From Eunapius fragilis (lineage: Eukaryota; Porifera; Demospongiae; Spongillida; Spongillidae), in NCBI GenBank assembly GCA_963681505.1, contig OY811976.1, forward strand, positions 3,577,588 to 3,641,587: a stretch of 64,000 nt of DNA, in the 5' to 3' direction. Positions 11,319 to 22,613 of the stretch are shown here, one piece after another. The notes beneath the pieces are model-generated. The model was not told where the DNA came from, made no database searches, and saw nothing but the letters and a program-made list of their open reading frames with translations. The translations under genes were made by a program, and so were the position numbers. Numbering within the stretch: the first letter of the stretch is position 1; every line of letters starts with the position of its first letter.

Positions 11319-13716
11319 CATTGATGACACCAAGGCGAGTTGCCATACCACTCCTGCCGAGAGATTAAAGCAGAACTTGAGAGGATGGTGCAATAGGAGG
11401 TGATCTCCCCTGTTGAGGATCCCACAGAATGGTGTGCCGGGATGGTGGTAGTTCAAAAAGCTAATGGCTCTGTGCGAATATGTGTGGACTTGGATAGACT
11501 TAACGAAAGTGTCTGTAGAGAGCGACATCCACTTCCTGTTGTGGAACAAGTATTGGCCCAGTTAACATGGGCAAAGTTGTTTTCTAAGCTCGACGCTAAC
11601 AGCGGATTCTGGCAGATCCATTATCACCTGAATCTGCTTTACTACAACATTCATCACACCATTTGGGCGGTTCTGTTGTCATCGGCTTCCATTCGGCATC
11701 ACATCAGCCCCAGAACATTTTCAAAAACGGATGCTCTCAATCCTCTCAGGTGTAGAGGGAGTGCTGTGCATGATGGATGATATTCTGGTTCATGGCATGC
11801 AAGACTCAAGCTAGAAGAACATGATTGTTGTTTACATGAAGTTCTTCGTAGAATCCAACGTTCTGGTCTCACCCTAAATAAAGACAAGTGTTTCTTTTCC
11901 AAAACCTGAAGTAAAATTTCTTTGTCAGGTGAGGGAATCATGCCAGATCCTGCTAAAGTTAGTGCGATTCTTCAAGTTCCAGAACCAACAAACATAGGAG
12001 ATGTCCGTAGGTTTCTCGGCATGGTCAATCAGCTAAGTAAATTTTCACCCAACGTTGCAGATAAAACACAGCCTTTGAGAGATGTACTGTCAAAGAGAAA
12101 TATGTGGATTTGGGGAGAGGCAAGAAAGAAGGCCTTTCATGAAGTAAATGAAGCCTTGAGCACAAGACTTCTGTTGGTTTTCTTTGATCCAGTTCGGGAG
12201 ACAATAATTTCTGCAGACGCTTCCTCCTTTGGACTTGGTGCGGTGTTGTTGCAGAAGCAGCTGAAAGGCAAGTTGCGTCCTACAGCATATGTGTCCAGGG
12301 CAATGACGCCTACGGAGAAAAGATTACGCACAAATTGAAAAGGAAGCTCTAGCTTTAACATGGGCATGTGAACGATTCTCTGATTATTTGATTGGCTTGC
12401 AATTTCATCTTCAGACAGATCACAAGCCTTTAGTACCACTCCTCAGTAATAAGAACTTGGACGAATTGCCAATACGGGTTCAACGTTATCGACTGCGTCT
12501 GATGCGGTACTCGTTCACAATTTCTCACGTAGCAGGCAAGGATTTAGCAATTGCAGAAGCATTGTCTCGTGCTCCAGTCTCAGAGCCCACAGCAGATGAT
12601 TTGCTGCTACAGAAGGCAACAAATGCATTTATAGATTTCACGATGGAGTATCACCCCAAGTCAGAGAAGGGTATCCAACAGACTCGAAGGCAGCAGGAAG
12701 TGGATGCAGTAATCAAACAAGTCGCTAGGTACTGCTTGGATGGATGGCCTGAAAAGAAAAAGCTGCCAGGACCAGGAAAAGCTTATTCTCAAGTGTCTGC
12801 AGATCTCACAGTTGTGAAGTGTTTTTTGATGAGGGGAGCAAGAATAGTTATTCCAGAATCCACGAGGCCTGAAATGTTGAAGAAGATCCATGAAGGACAT
12901 TAGGGCATATCTAAATGCAGAGAACGAGCTAGTCAGTCCGTCTGGTGGCCAGAATTGTCAAAACATATGTGCAGCGGTGCCCAACATGTTGTAAAGAGCA
13001 GATTCAAAAAGCAGAACCTTTGTTGACAACACCTTTACCTACCTTGCCATGTCAGAAGGTTGCCACGGATATTTTTAAATGGGAAAGTGTAGCTATGTCC
13101 TTGTGGTATGCTATTATTCAAGGTTCATAGAGGTAACCAGGTTGGGAGGTCTGTCAACTGAGGCTGTGATAGGAGCAGTGAAAGGCATTATTGCAAGACA
13201 TGGAGTGCCAGAAGAAGTTGTATCTGATAATGGTCCTTGAGAACATTTCAGAACTTCAGTAGGGAGTATGGTTTTGAACACAACACTAGTAGCCCATTTT
13301 ATCCACAGTCCAATGGGGAAGCAGAGAGGGCAGTAAGAACAGTGAAGAGTCTATGGAAAAAAGAAAAAGATCCATTTTTGGCCTTGCTTATATACCGTGT
13401 GACTCCCCTTGAAATCGGTTACAGTCCAGCTGAATTGCTCATGTGTAGGAGACTCAGAACCACTTTGCCTCTGGCCCAGGAACAGAGAGTCCCCAATCTT
13501 CCGGATCCTACAGTACAGTCGAACAAATATGACCATGTAAAAGGGAGACAAAAAAAAGAATTTTGATGCAGATCATGGAGTAAAGATGCTTCCTACATTG
13601 CACCCGAGAGATACAGTGTGGATTTCGGATCAGCGCACTACAGGGAGGGTTGTGAAAGAGATCGCTCCACGATCCTTTGTGGTGGAGACACAAGATGGAA
13701 ACTTCATACGAAATAG

Positions 13717-13810
13717 GCGTGCTTTAGTTCTTATGCCAAAAGACCAATATGACAGAGGAGGAGTCCTCTGTCATCTTGGTCTTTTGGCATAATAACTAAA
13801 GCACGCCTTA
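13717..13810. repeat. Long near-perfect hairpin in the 3' part of element D
   Basis: A 40-plus-base arm centred on GCCAAAAGACCAATATGACA is followed, after a few bases around 13762, by its inverse copy (CTTGGTCTTTTGGCATAATA). Only a few mismatches separate the arms. It probably arose by a local inverted duplication. Confidence 0.75.
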
Positions 13811-14169
13811 CCTAGATGTCAGAGGAGATGGAAACTACAGATGAACAGTCAGGCTAAGAGAAGAGCGGAGGACGAGAGTGATAAATTGAGGGATGTATCA
13901 GAAGAGGAAAAACAGGTGGACCCAGAGATATCAAATAGGGAACATCAAGATGAAGAAGAGAAAGATGAAGGGGAAAAACATGTGGATACAGAGAAAGCAA
14001 ATAGGGAACCTCAAGATGAGAATGAGAAAGGCAAAGGAGACGGGATGCTAAAGATCCACGCATGGAGAGGCAAGCACCAAGGATGGGTCCCAAAGAAGAG
14101 CATGTAATAAGAACAAGAAGTGGGAGAATATCTAGACGGCCAGACTATTATTGAACTTACAAAGGGGGA

Positions 14170-14305
14170 TGTAATAGTATGTATGCGCATGCGCTGTGGG
14201 GTGGAGGCGCGGGGGTTCTTATTGGAGTTCGTGCGTAGGTAGTGCGTGTATGTTGAGCTGCGGGATTGAAGAGATTATTCGTACATAATCCGGTACAACG
14301 CTACA
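14170..14305 (+). repeat. 3' terminal repeat of element D
   Basis: Begins TGTAATAGTATG after a purine-rich tract (ACAAAGGGGGA, about 14158-14168) and ends CGCTACA. Length 136 bases. The partner repeat at the 5' side is not in the window, so the boundaries rest on the TG...CA ends and the purine tract. Confidence 0.55.
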
Positions 14306-15270
14306 AGAAGCATGTATACCCACCCATGGGGCGTAATGGAAAAGCGAGTTGTACCTGATTTGGTATATAGGGCTCGATTAACAAAAATCTTGTACCCTGG
14401 CCATACGCCTACTATGCTATTCATCCACAGTCACACCTATGCAAGACCGCTTTGGTTATTAATAGTCCTCAGTTTAAAGAAATCAACAAAGCGAGCATGA
14501 CATTATAAGCGAATCCCATAAAGAAGAAGGTGGCAACGACAAGGCTGATATACAGAAAAGAAGGACTAAGAGTGCGTCAGCTACGCAGGAGCTAGGCTAA
14601 TCTAGAAAGAAGGTCTATGAGTCCGCGACAGTGACAGCTGCGAGGCTGATCCAGAATAGAAGGCCGGCACCTATATGAGCTTGACAGCAGGGAGGCTGAT
14701 CCAGATCAGTAGAAGGCCTATGAGCGCGACAACCTCTGTGAGTCCAGAAAATAATTGGTAACGATTTTTTATTTATTTACTTTACAGACCAAAAGCAGTT
14801 GCTGGTGGGCTCTTCATATCTGGGGAGGGATCAGCTGAAACTAAGTATTATTGCAGTCCAATTGGACACCATGTCATAATCACCCACATAATATATGAAT
14901 ATGGGTGTTCATATAAGCTATTATTTACAACAAAATGCTTCGTTTCAAAGTTGTCAATTGTGTGGCTGGTTAAATTACAGGAGTGAAGTGTGTGAGAATA
15001 ATGAATTACACAAAAAAATTAAAAAAATTAAAAATTGTCTGGTGCGAAATATAGGACTATTACATCCTCCTTATGAAACCCTTGTATCCTTCACCACTAA
15101 TGCCTTCCAATCCCATATCCCGCCAACTTTCACATAAAGAATGTTTTTATTACTTATAATATCTCTGTTAGGTCCCTTTTCGCTTGCCTCGTGATTGACT
15201 CCTTGATTTAATATTTATTATAAATATATACATTCAGTGTAAGGAAAGCTTTGGGCGGGATATGGCACAG
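14306..15270. other. Inverted intergenic tract with ~55-base minisatellite
   Basis: No gene. From 14306 it reads as the inverse of 60950-61330. About 14540-14750 is an imperfect tandem array of a unit near 55 bases with GAGGCTGATCCAGAA and AAGGCCTATGAGCGCGACA. A palindromic-MITE arm lies at about 15035-15140. Related arrays are at 30270-30350, 40555-40760 and 60950-61080. Confidence 0.5.
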
Positions 15271-15274
15271 TGCG

Positions 15275-15885
15275 TCATGTACACCGATCGCGAAAAACTG
15301 ATCTAATTTCGTCACTGTAACTACCGAGATTGTTGTTAATCCATTCATCGCACGATGCGGGTCTGCTACCTTTGAATGAAGTATGTAGAACATTCACAAT
15401 CTCCGCTGTACTGCAGTAAGCAGACAGATCGTCGCATGAAAACGATTGTAGCGATGATGATAGCTGAAATATTAAAAGTATAGTGAATTAAGAACCCATG
15501 CCACATTGCAATTCTTTGCTCTTACCCATGCGCATGAGTTGTTGATAACAGCATCCTTGATTGCCATCAATGCATAGAACTGGCTCTCACTGGTGTTTTC
15601 ACGTGACCACGGTAAGTTCTTCAAAAGACATACTGCGAGAAGTACCTTTGAAGCCTCATCGGTGATATTTACCACCTGTTATAAATGCAAATCTGAAACT
15701 ATTATATTGTTTTGGGATACACGCACCGTAGATCCTGGAGCTAAGCTACCAAGGAAAAGAACACCTCTAATAAGACTTTCCAATTTCTCATCTTTGTCCG
15801 CAGAGTTTTGTCTTTTAGTAGGAGCACACTGCACAGTACTGATGGAGATCACTAGCATTACAGCAAATGTCGCGACGAACACCAT
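15275..15885 (-). CDS. F1 small secreted six-cysteine protein, copy 2
   Basis: Minus-strand F1 gene. Exons 15885-15727, 15675-15526 and 15463-15275; introns of 51 and 62 bases, phase 0. The product is 165 residues with signal peptide MVFVATFAVMLVISISTVQC. All six mature cysteines are kept; the C-terminus ends RDRCT instead of RDRCA. A minus-strand TATA element (GCATATAAAG) is at 15925-15932. It lies head-to-head with the F3 gene at 17243, with about 1.35 kb between the starts. Function unknown; predicted secreted. Confidence 0.8.
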
Positions 15886-17190
15886 TTCTGTTTTCCGAGA
15901 TGGTTTGCAATCATCCATACACAACTTTATATGCAAATTAAGGCATGCAGGCAGATGTAGGAAACAGAATGTAATATGCTAATGGCTTGTTTGAATAAGC
16001 TTCGTCATTGATTTCAGTATGGCTAAGCTCATTTTCAATTGTGTGATGCGCGGAATCACCTTAAATGCGCGTAGAATTTGTAGGACATAATGTTATTTGT
16101 TCAGAGTGAAAATACATATACATGTGCTAAGTTTCGTCCTATATTTCGCACGATTGTCGTACAAATTCTAGTTTCGTCCTATAGTATAACATGATATGTA
16201 GCCCAATCGTCGTGTTTTCTTTATGATATGCGTGTATATGTTTTTCGTGCTTCCCTTGACATTGAAGGAACATATCTTTATCTATGCATTCTTGTACACA
16301 TATCATAGCTACAGCAACGATTTTTATCTCGCAAGACTCTCTATATACAAGTGCAGGCAATCAGTGGCGGTGTGGCTGGGGGGACAAACCAGTATTTCAC
16401 CGTATAATCACCAGTAAACTAGAAAATACTGACAAGTATGCGAACGTCCGCAGGTTTACCCCCCCCCCCCCCCCCCCAAGCCACACCGCCATTGCAGGCA
16501 ATACGGACTTTACTCGCATGCGGACCAAGCACGAGCTGGCCGATTTTTAGACGTTCTTCTCATCTTCAAAGTGTGATAATTATCACAAAGGTAGCATGCT
16601 TACATTCCTACGTTCATCTGTTTCTTCAAAGAGGCCCAGCTGGCCAGTTTTAAAATGAGCTGGCCTACCGCAAAGCGGGCGAGCGGTTTAAAGTCGAGCC
16701 TTGACACATGTACATAGAATTCTGTGCTCATGACAATGTGAATAGTCATGCATGCATTGTGTTTTACCGCTCAATGCCTTTGTAAAAGTGTTTGGAAGGA
16801 TTATTCTTCTTTAAAGGTACGTGATGAATCTCTGATTGGTTGCTTAGTTACAACCATCGCCGAATAGGCATTTATGTGGGAGGGCTATGATGATAGTAGT
16901 ACTAGTAGTAATACTTTGTGAATTCCTACAATAGTGTAAGCAGTATCAGTGTCTTAAGTCATGCAGGTAAGAAACAGCATTAGATTGGGTACTATATGCG
17001 GATGGGAGTAGCTGTTTGAGTCCTGTGGGTGGAGTATTAATAATGTAATGCAGAACTACATGTAGCAACACATATGTCGTATGTGAACTCTGAAATCCAC
17101 ATTACTGGCTATAGACGGGCTACCTTCCATTGTGTGTGTATTCTTATTTCCTGGTATTATATGCTTTTTTTGTGGGTGCTGCTTAATTAG
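15886..17190. promoter_or_regulatory. Bidirectional intergenic region between F1 copy 2 and F3 copy A
   Basis: Holds the conserved F1 upstream blocks in inverted orientation (GTAGGAC motifs, GGCCAGCTGGGCC-like motif near 16635) and the F3 promoter with TATATAAAG at 17191. A 133-base hAT-like MITE interrupts it at 16362. No coding feature is seen. Both genes could share regulatory elements (inference). Confidence 0.5.
16362..16494. mobile_element. hAT-like MITE with 8-base target duplication
   Basis: 133 bases with ends CAGTGGCGGTGTGGCT and AGCCACACCGCCATTG, a C-run inside, and CAGGCAAT directly repeated on both sides (16354-16361 and 16495-16502). The matching site in block B near 31982-31995 has the uninterrupted GTGCAGGCAA stretch, which is the empty site. 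The 8-base duplication and CAGTGGCG ends point to the hAT group. Confidence 0.85.
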
Positions 17191-17242
17191 TATATAAAGT
17201 TGTGATAGATCATTGCTAACCATGCCATCTAAGAAAACAGAA

Positions 17243-17719
17243 ATGGTGTTCGTCGCCAAATCTGCTGAAGTGCTAGTAATCTCCATCAGTACTACACAGG
17301 GTGCTCCTACCAAAAGCCCCGCCGACAAAGATGAAAGTTTGGACAGGATTATGAGAAGCGTTCTTTTCCTCAGTCGCTTAGCTCAAGGATCTAATGTAGT
17401 GCTGCCGCTTTTTGCCGATATCATCGAAATTAACATAACCCAACATGAATACAAAACATGGATACAATATAAATATATAAAAGCTGCAGATATGACATCG
17501 TGCTGGTGCCAAACTTAAGCATGCATGATATTCCTAATGTGCTGAATGTTCAATCATACCTTTCCATCAATATATTATCCATTGTAGATATTGATACAAT
17601 GTTCAGTTACAAATTCTCTCTTTCTATTGTTACAGAAGTCAAATGTTCTCCATTACAACCCGGCAGTCGAACGTGATACCCTCCAAAAGGATGTTCAAAC
17701 TCCTTTGAGGAGTGCCTGA
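17243..17719 (+). CDS. F3 secreted peptide gene, copy A (F1 signal exon, different 3' exon)
   Basis: A TATA box at 17191-17199 and an ATG at 17243 open a signal peptide close to that of F1 (MVFVAKSAEVLVISIS), then GAPTKSPADKDESLDRIMRSV, matching F1 exon 1 through about codon 51. A weak donor follows at 17396. The F1-type second exon is not found. A candidate last exon, 17636-17719, follows a pyrimidine-rich TTACAG acceptor, starts KSNVLHYNPAVERDTLQKDV and ends at TGA; the exact equivalent in block B is also open. The alternative is read-through of exon 1 to a stop at 17518. Splicing is inferred. The product would be a short secreted peptide of about 80 residues without the F1 cysteines. Confidence 0.45.
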
Positions 17720-17724
17720 ATATA

Positions 17725-18030
17725 CAATTGCACATGTGTAAAAAAACCCTACCCTCCTATTGACAGATCCATCACATGACCTTCATGGCCTGCAGACTGG
17801 TCCAAGTCTCATGATCCCCTCCATGGCCACTTTTGGTGATGAATAATGGGTGAATAGTCTTCAGGAATATCTGTGCACATGTGAAAATGAAACACCACCC
17901 AGCTATTGACTCACTTCTCGATGAGATCACACCCGTCACATGATCTCCATGAAGACCACATGGGGACCACACACATCCTAGTAACAGGATCCCCTCCATG
18001 GCAACCTGTAAAAGGGTGAACAGTCACAGA
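17725..18030. repeat. Two diverged ~150-base direct repeats after F3 copy A
   Basis: Two units share GCACATGTG near the start, then CACCC/ACCCT, CTATTGAC, ATCACATGA-type, CTCCATGGC and GGGTGAACAGTC-like blocks in the same order. The block B counterpart is at 33247-33560. Confidence 0.5.
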
Positions 18031-18600
18031 ACCTGTTGAAATGAGAACTCGAATAATGGTTAAATATTTCTTCACCGGTATCGGAAATTTGGCTAGAAAG
18101 TTCATTTAAGATTTGACACCGAATATGAAATCATTATAAACACGCGACCCCTACATAACGAGACTCCTGGCGATCTGATCACTTAGCTAATTGTTTTATT
18201 CAAACAATAGTATGAAACTGCGTAATTTCGTCGTTTGTTTGATTCGCAAACCCGACCGGTTGCAGGGAACAATAGGGTACAGCCCGTCCTCGTACCCAGT
18301 CCCGGAATTATCCTCATTCTCATCTTGACCGCGAATAGAAACTCATTTAAAGAAAGGAAATTTCACCAATAGCTTCAGAGTTTCCTGCATGGAGAAGTGC
18401 CTACTGTGATCAAATACTCGATTGTATATTTTGGCAATTGTTTTGTTACATTGGGCCGTACTAAACGCTACTCGTGGTAGAATCTTGAAGAGTTTAGAAA
18501 TCTCGATAACCAAACCAGAAAATACAGGAGCAGTAGCAAACGATTTATAATTAACTACATCAATTAAGATGTATATAATTAGACAAGTAAATAAAAAAAG

Positions 18601-18796
18601 TTCTCTATGAGAAAGTTGGTGGAATATAGGATTTGAAGGCATGCAATGGTGGTGTAAAAAGCAAGAAACTACAAGGGTTTGTAATAATAAATATAGGACC
18701 ATGACATTTTCCCTTACTATTACAGAATCTTGTTTCTTGCTTTTTACACCACCATTGCCTTCAAATCCTATATCCCACCAACTTTCTCGTGGAGAA
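18601..18796. mobile_element. Palindromic MITE 1
   Basis: Starts TTCTCTATGAGAAAGTTGGT and ends with the inverse, ACCAACTTTCTCGTGGAGAA. The arms continue inward through GGTGTAAAAAGCAAGAAAC and its complement for about 75 bases. Confidence 0.8.
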
Positions 18797-18952
18797 GGTT
18801 TTTTATTTTCTTGTTTCATTCATTGTTTCTTTGTTCGTGCACATTGATCCGTAATGTTCAGCCACCAATGTTATATTGTAAACCAAGCTTCGTAAGAGTA
18901 GATAGCTACATTTACATACCATTGAATAATTTTATAGGTTTACTCTTTCGAT

Positions 18953-19150
18953 CAGTGGCGTCCTGGCTGTCTTTTACCAGGGAGGGGGAAGAACCATAAA
19001 TGGCGCCCCTTGTATTAATTTAACGCACCGTACAATCACATTATCTTAGCCATTTTGGCGCCCTTGCCAATTTGGCACCCCCTCATTTGAGTCCAGTAGG
19101 GAGTGCATTGCCCCCCCCCCCCTCCCCCCTCCCCGGCCAGGTCGCCACTG
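18953..19150. mobile_element. hAT-like MITE, copy A
   Basis: 198 bases with ends CAGTGGCGTCCTGG and CCAGGTCGCCACTG, a C-run inside, and CTTTCGAT repeated on both sides (18945-18952 and 19151-19158). The same insertion with the same flanking duplication is at 34515-34749, so it predates the A/B duplication. Confidence 0.85.
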
Positions 19151-19707
19151 CTTTCGATCGTTTCGTTTGACTTTGCAGGGTACGCTTGGCCCTCCCGTAC
19201 CGCACTCTCTTTGCCTTTTAGCGGACCGTTTCGTCTTGCGTCTCCTTGATGCTACCATTTTTATTTTAACATATATTAAAATGTTATCTAATTATGCGTC
19301 GTACATGTACATATACCGTATAGTCGATTGATTATCAAAACATAACATGGGCTATTGTATATGAAAGTGGCTCTTCCAGTCTATTCTGAAACTATTTGGT
19401 GAAAATTTCATTAATTAAAAGTGTTATGCGTTGCCAAGGAGACCATGTTCCGGGACTGGGTACGAGGGCGGGCAGTACCCTTTTGTTCTCTATAACCCCG
19501 CGGTTCTATGACATAAAACAAAGACGAAACTGCTCATTTTTTAACTTCTAGATCGATTGCTATGACAAGCTTAATGATCCGATCGTCGGGAATTTTGTTA
19601 GAGACGGGTCACGTATTTTTAATGAAATTCATAGTCGGGGTCAAATCCTATATGGAAATTTCTAGCGAAACTTCCGATATGAATGTATACAAGTATAATT
19701 AATAACA

Positions 19708-19964
19708 TTCTCTAAAAGAAAGTTGGTAAGATATAGGATTGAAGGCAATGGCAATGTAAAAAGCAAGGAAACAAGTTTGCAATAGTAAGGTATTAAAAAT
19801 GTCCTAGTCCTTTATTTAGCTCGTTTGCTAGAAAAAATACTATGTTCGTGTGCTAAATATAGGAATATGACATTTTCTCTTACTACTACAGACCTTTATT
19901 TCCTTGCTTTTTGCACCACCATTGCCTTCAAATTCTATATCTCACCAACTTTCTCATAGAGAAC
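19708..19964. mobile_element. Palindromic MITE 2
   Basis: 257 bases; the arms, about 75 bases each, share AGAAAGTTGGT, GATATAG, GGCAATGG and AAAAAGCAAGGAAA with their inverse copies. The core holds an A/T-rich stretch around 19800-19870. Copy in block B at 35359-35613. Confidence 0.8.
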
Positions 19965-20030
19965 TTTTTAGTTACTTGTACGCACAGAATAATTACCACC
20001 ATTGTTATATGAATTGTATTATCTTTTTTT

Positions 20031-20328
20031 CAAAGATGGTGTTATCAACAACTCGTGCGCATAAGTAAGAGCAAAGAATTACAATGTGGATCATTTATTC
20101 CACTACTTTTAACATTTTAGCTATCATCATCGCTACAATCATTTTCTTGTCTGATTACTGCAGTACAGTGGAGATTGTGAATGTTCTACACTCCACGTTC
20201 AAAGGAAGCAACCCGCACCGTATCACCAACAATAAAAATCTGTGTACTACAAGAACAAAATTAGATCATTATTTAGTTGTACATAACGTACTATTATTCC
20301 TACATGTCCAAATTGCAATAGCTATGTA
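20031..20328 (+). pseudogene. F1 3' fragment, copy A
   Basis: Keeps only the end of F1 exon 2 (GTTATCAACAACTCGTGCGC), the short intron and most of exon 3 (starting 20121). Exon 1 and most of exon 2 are replaced by MITE sequence. Exon 3 lacks a few bases near the first two exon-3 cysteines, which breaks the frame, and the 3' end diverges. Equivalent fragments are near 26.4, 35.7 and 53.0 kb. Confidence 0.7.
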
Positions 20329-20637
20329 ACTAAGTTGGAGGAGCGGTGAATACAACTGCCAATCAATGTATCGATTGTTCAATCACCTACATGTATTTGG
20401 ACGAGGTGTATGCACGTGTAGCATAGCGTACCTAGAGAATATGTCATGAAGGAAGTACTGATATCATGCAGTATGTGTGTCGGGTAGACGCACATAATGT
20501 TTTTGGTATGTACTAGGTTTCATGAATGAGCGTATAAGCGTCGGCAGCTATAAAATGTGCATTTATCAAGTAGTTTTATTTTTATATCTAAACCGATGTA
20601 TTGGGGGATTTTTTAGTTACTAGATGCTCTGCATGCA
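20329..20637. other. Flank of the F1 fragment up to the gypsy terminal repeat
   Basis: No gene. This 300-base flank recurs after each F1 fragment (inverted at 26200-26420 and 52642-52985, direct at 35976-36225), showing that fragment and flank moved together. Confidence 0.5.
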
Positions 20638-22613
20638 TGTGTTAAAAACCACAGTGACACTCATACACATGTGCACAATGAATAGAACCAAGTAAAAGAG
20701 ACTGGTTCCGCTATTGACTCATATGCAAATAGACATTCTGTACATACATCAATGCACTTAAATAGGGATACAAGGGAAGGGTAAAGGTCACATGCACTAC
20801 TATATGCATTAAAAGCCAGACAGACTAGTCAGTTACTGCATAAAAGAGTACCATTAAGTCAAGCTTGTTACATCACTCCCTCCTATAGCAGACATGTCCA
20901 CATTAGTCAGTACATAATCCAGGTTCCAAGTGTTTCTGGTGGTCTCCTATCATGAATTGATTGATACAATCCTTGCTGTTGTATAGGTTCCTCTGTAACA
21001 TCCTGTAAACCTTCATTCTCAGGCGCATTTTGTACTCGTTTTTCAGTCTGGTCATATTCCATGATCACTTGGATATACTGAAACATTGTTTGGCAATACA
21101 TTGTTATCCTGCTGCACAACTGTAATGGCCTCACCTCCAACAGACCATTTTGAATGAACATGTTGTCATACATGTCTTCTACTTCATCATTGTTTTTTTA
21201 GTGTCAGACATGGTCTGCTGTTGGTCCTTGTTCCTCTTGCATGTCCAGATATGGCTTTAAACGATCAAAGTGTACCACCCGCTGCTTATGTGGAGGGAGA
21301 TTCCATTTAATCTGATACAGTCCTTTATCATACACCTTGTAATCGTGTATGGTCACATCCAATATGCATTGAGCTGATTGGAAAGCCCTTGGGGTACTGC
21401 TGGGCATTATAACCAGACCATTTCTCCCTCCTTAAAAGGTTTACCTTCCACCGAATGGTCGTACAGCTGCTTGTGTCGATGTTGCTCTGTACCCAAATGT
21501 TGCCTAACGTGGTCACAGGCTTCAGTCAGGAGTTGTTCTAACATCTTTGCAAACTCCAAAGTGCTAGCTGTGGACATGCCTGGGGGTTTTCCAAACATTA
21601 CGTCAATGTGTAATTGCACTTCTCGTCCAAACATAAGAGAGAATGGTGTAACCTTGTGGTCTCATGGAGAAAGGTACGATAAGCCATCATGAGGCAAGGT
21701 AAATTGTGGTTCCAATCATGTTCATCCTCATTACTGACCATTTTCAGCATTGAAAGCAAGGTGCGATTGAATCTTTCGATCATGCCATTGGACCGGGGAT
21801 GATAGGGAGTAGTCCTGCTCTTCACAACCCCTAGTAACCTGCAAATTTCTTTTACAAAGGTAGGCTCAAAATTTCGGCCATGGTATGTGTGAAGATATGC
21901 AGGAGCCCCATATATAACAACAAATTCCTTCACAAATAGTCACTGCCGCACCTTGATTGGGTTTGCTGTTCTGTGTACCAACCTCCATGATAGAATGCAG
22001 GTGCTTCATGGGAGACTTTTGGGCACCACACAGTACAAGCCCAGCACCATTCTTCAATATCAAGCCATTGTCCCACCCTTTAAAACCTCTGGCATGTTTT
22101 GTCTAGCACCTTTGTCACTCCAAGGTATCCACCAGTTGGGGCATCATGCAACTCAGAAAGCAAAATGGAAGGTACCAGTTCTACCTTGTATAAGACCAAT
22201 TGCAAGCAGCGATTCTGACCATTCCCAGATGCATCCTTCCGTGACCGGTAAAAAACGCTGGGACCAGAGGCTCTCTAAAGTGATGCTAGCTGTATGTGGG
22301 CATGTTTTAGGGAAATCATGTTGCATCCATTTCACCATCTGCACATTGTGAGGATCATCACACTTAAACCTAATGACATTCTGTTTAGTCCAATGCAATG
22401 CCCGACCACCTGCATCATTATCCACCTGGCTACACACCACATGCTCAGTACCTTAGATATTCTGCGACTCGACAACTCCTAAGTCATCATCACTTGCATC
22501 ACAGTCCACACTAAATTCTTCTTTAAAATTTGGGTAAACCAGTATTGGGGCAGAAGAACGCTTGGTCTTAAGAGCTTCAAATGCTCTTCCACACTGCTCA
22601 GTCCAGAGCTCAA
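20638..22613 (-). mobile_element. Ty3/gypsy remnant B (RNase H, integrase, 3' LTR)
   Basis: Block B copy of the gypsy remnant at 1-1868, same order of parts and same lineage. Terminal repeat 20638-20875 (TG...CA, 238 bases); integrase core with TTPYHPRSNGMIERFNRT around 21790. Broken in several places. Confidence 0.8.

Larger units (their letters stand above)
7551..14305 (+). mobile_element. Ty3/gypsy element D, 5' truncated, host of a nested element
   Basis: Fossil Ty3/gypsy element on the plus strand. In order it shows gag with two CCHC-type knuckles (about 8080-8190), an aspartic protease (MDTGADVTVIP near 8335), reverse transcriptase (QKANGSVRICVDLDRLNES near 11455), RNase H (SADASSFGLGAVLLQ near 12215), the integrase zinc-binding and core regions (12900-13570), an acidic tail and one terminal repeat (14170-14305). 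No 5' terminal repeat is seen. A second gypsy element lies inside it at 8700-11318. It is broken in roughly ten places. Block B has no copy at the matching position. Confidence 0.8.
18075..19690. repeat. Large foldback element with ~240-base arms
   Basis: The left arm (about 18075-18320, ending near CGTACCCAGTCCCGG) is inverted in the right arm (about 19440-19690, starting near CCGGGACTGGGTACG). Arms differ by many substitutions. A palindromic MITE and a hAT-like MITE lie between them. Block B has the same structure at about 33600-35345, and a lone diverged arm is at 26800-27030. Confidence 0.6.
1..20637. repeat. Segmental duplication block A
   Basis: This block repeats the order seen again from 20638: gypsy integrase remnant (-), F1 gene (+), F2 pseudogene (-), DIRS-like remnant with foldback, F1 gene (-), F3 gene (+), foldback/MITE/hAT-MITE cluster, F1 3' fragment (+). 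Long stretches match block B with scattered substitutions and small indels. Block A is longer because it holds a nested pair of gypsy elements at 7.5-14.3 kb and a small hAT-like MITE at 16362. The left edge is cut by the window. Confidence 0.8.
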
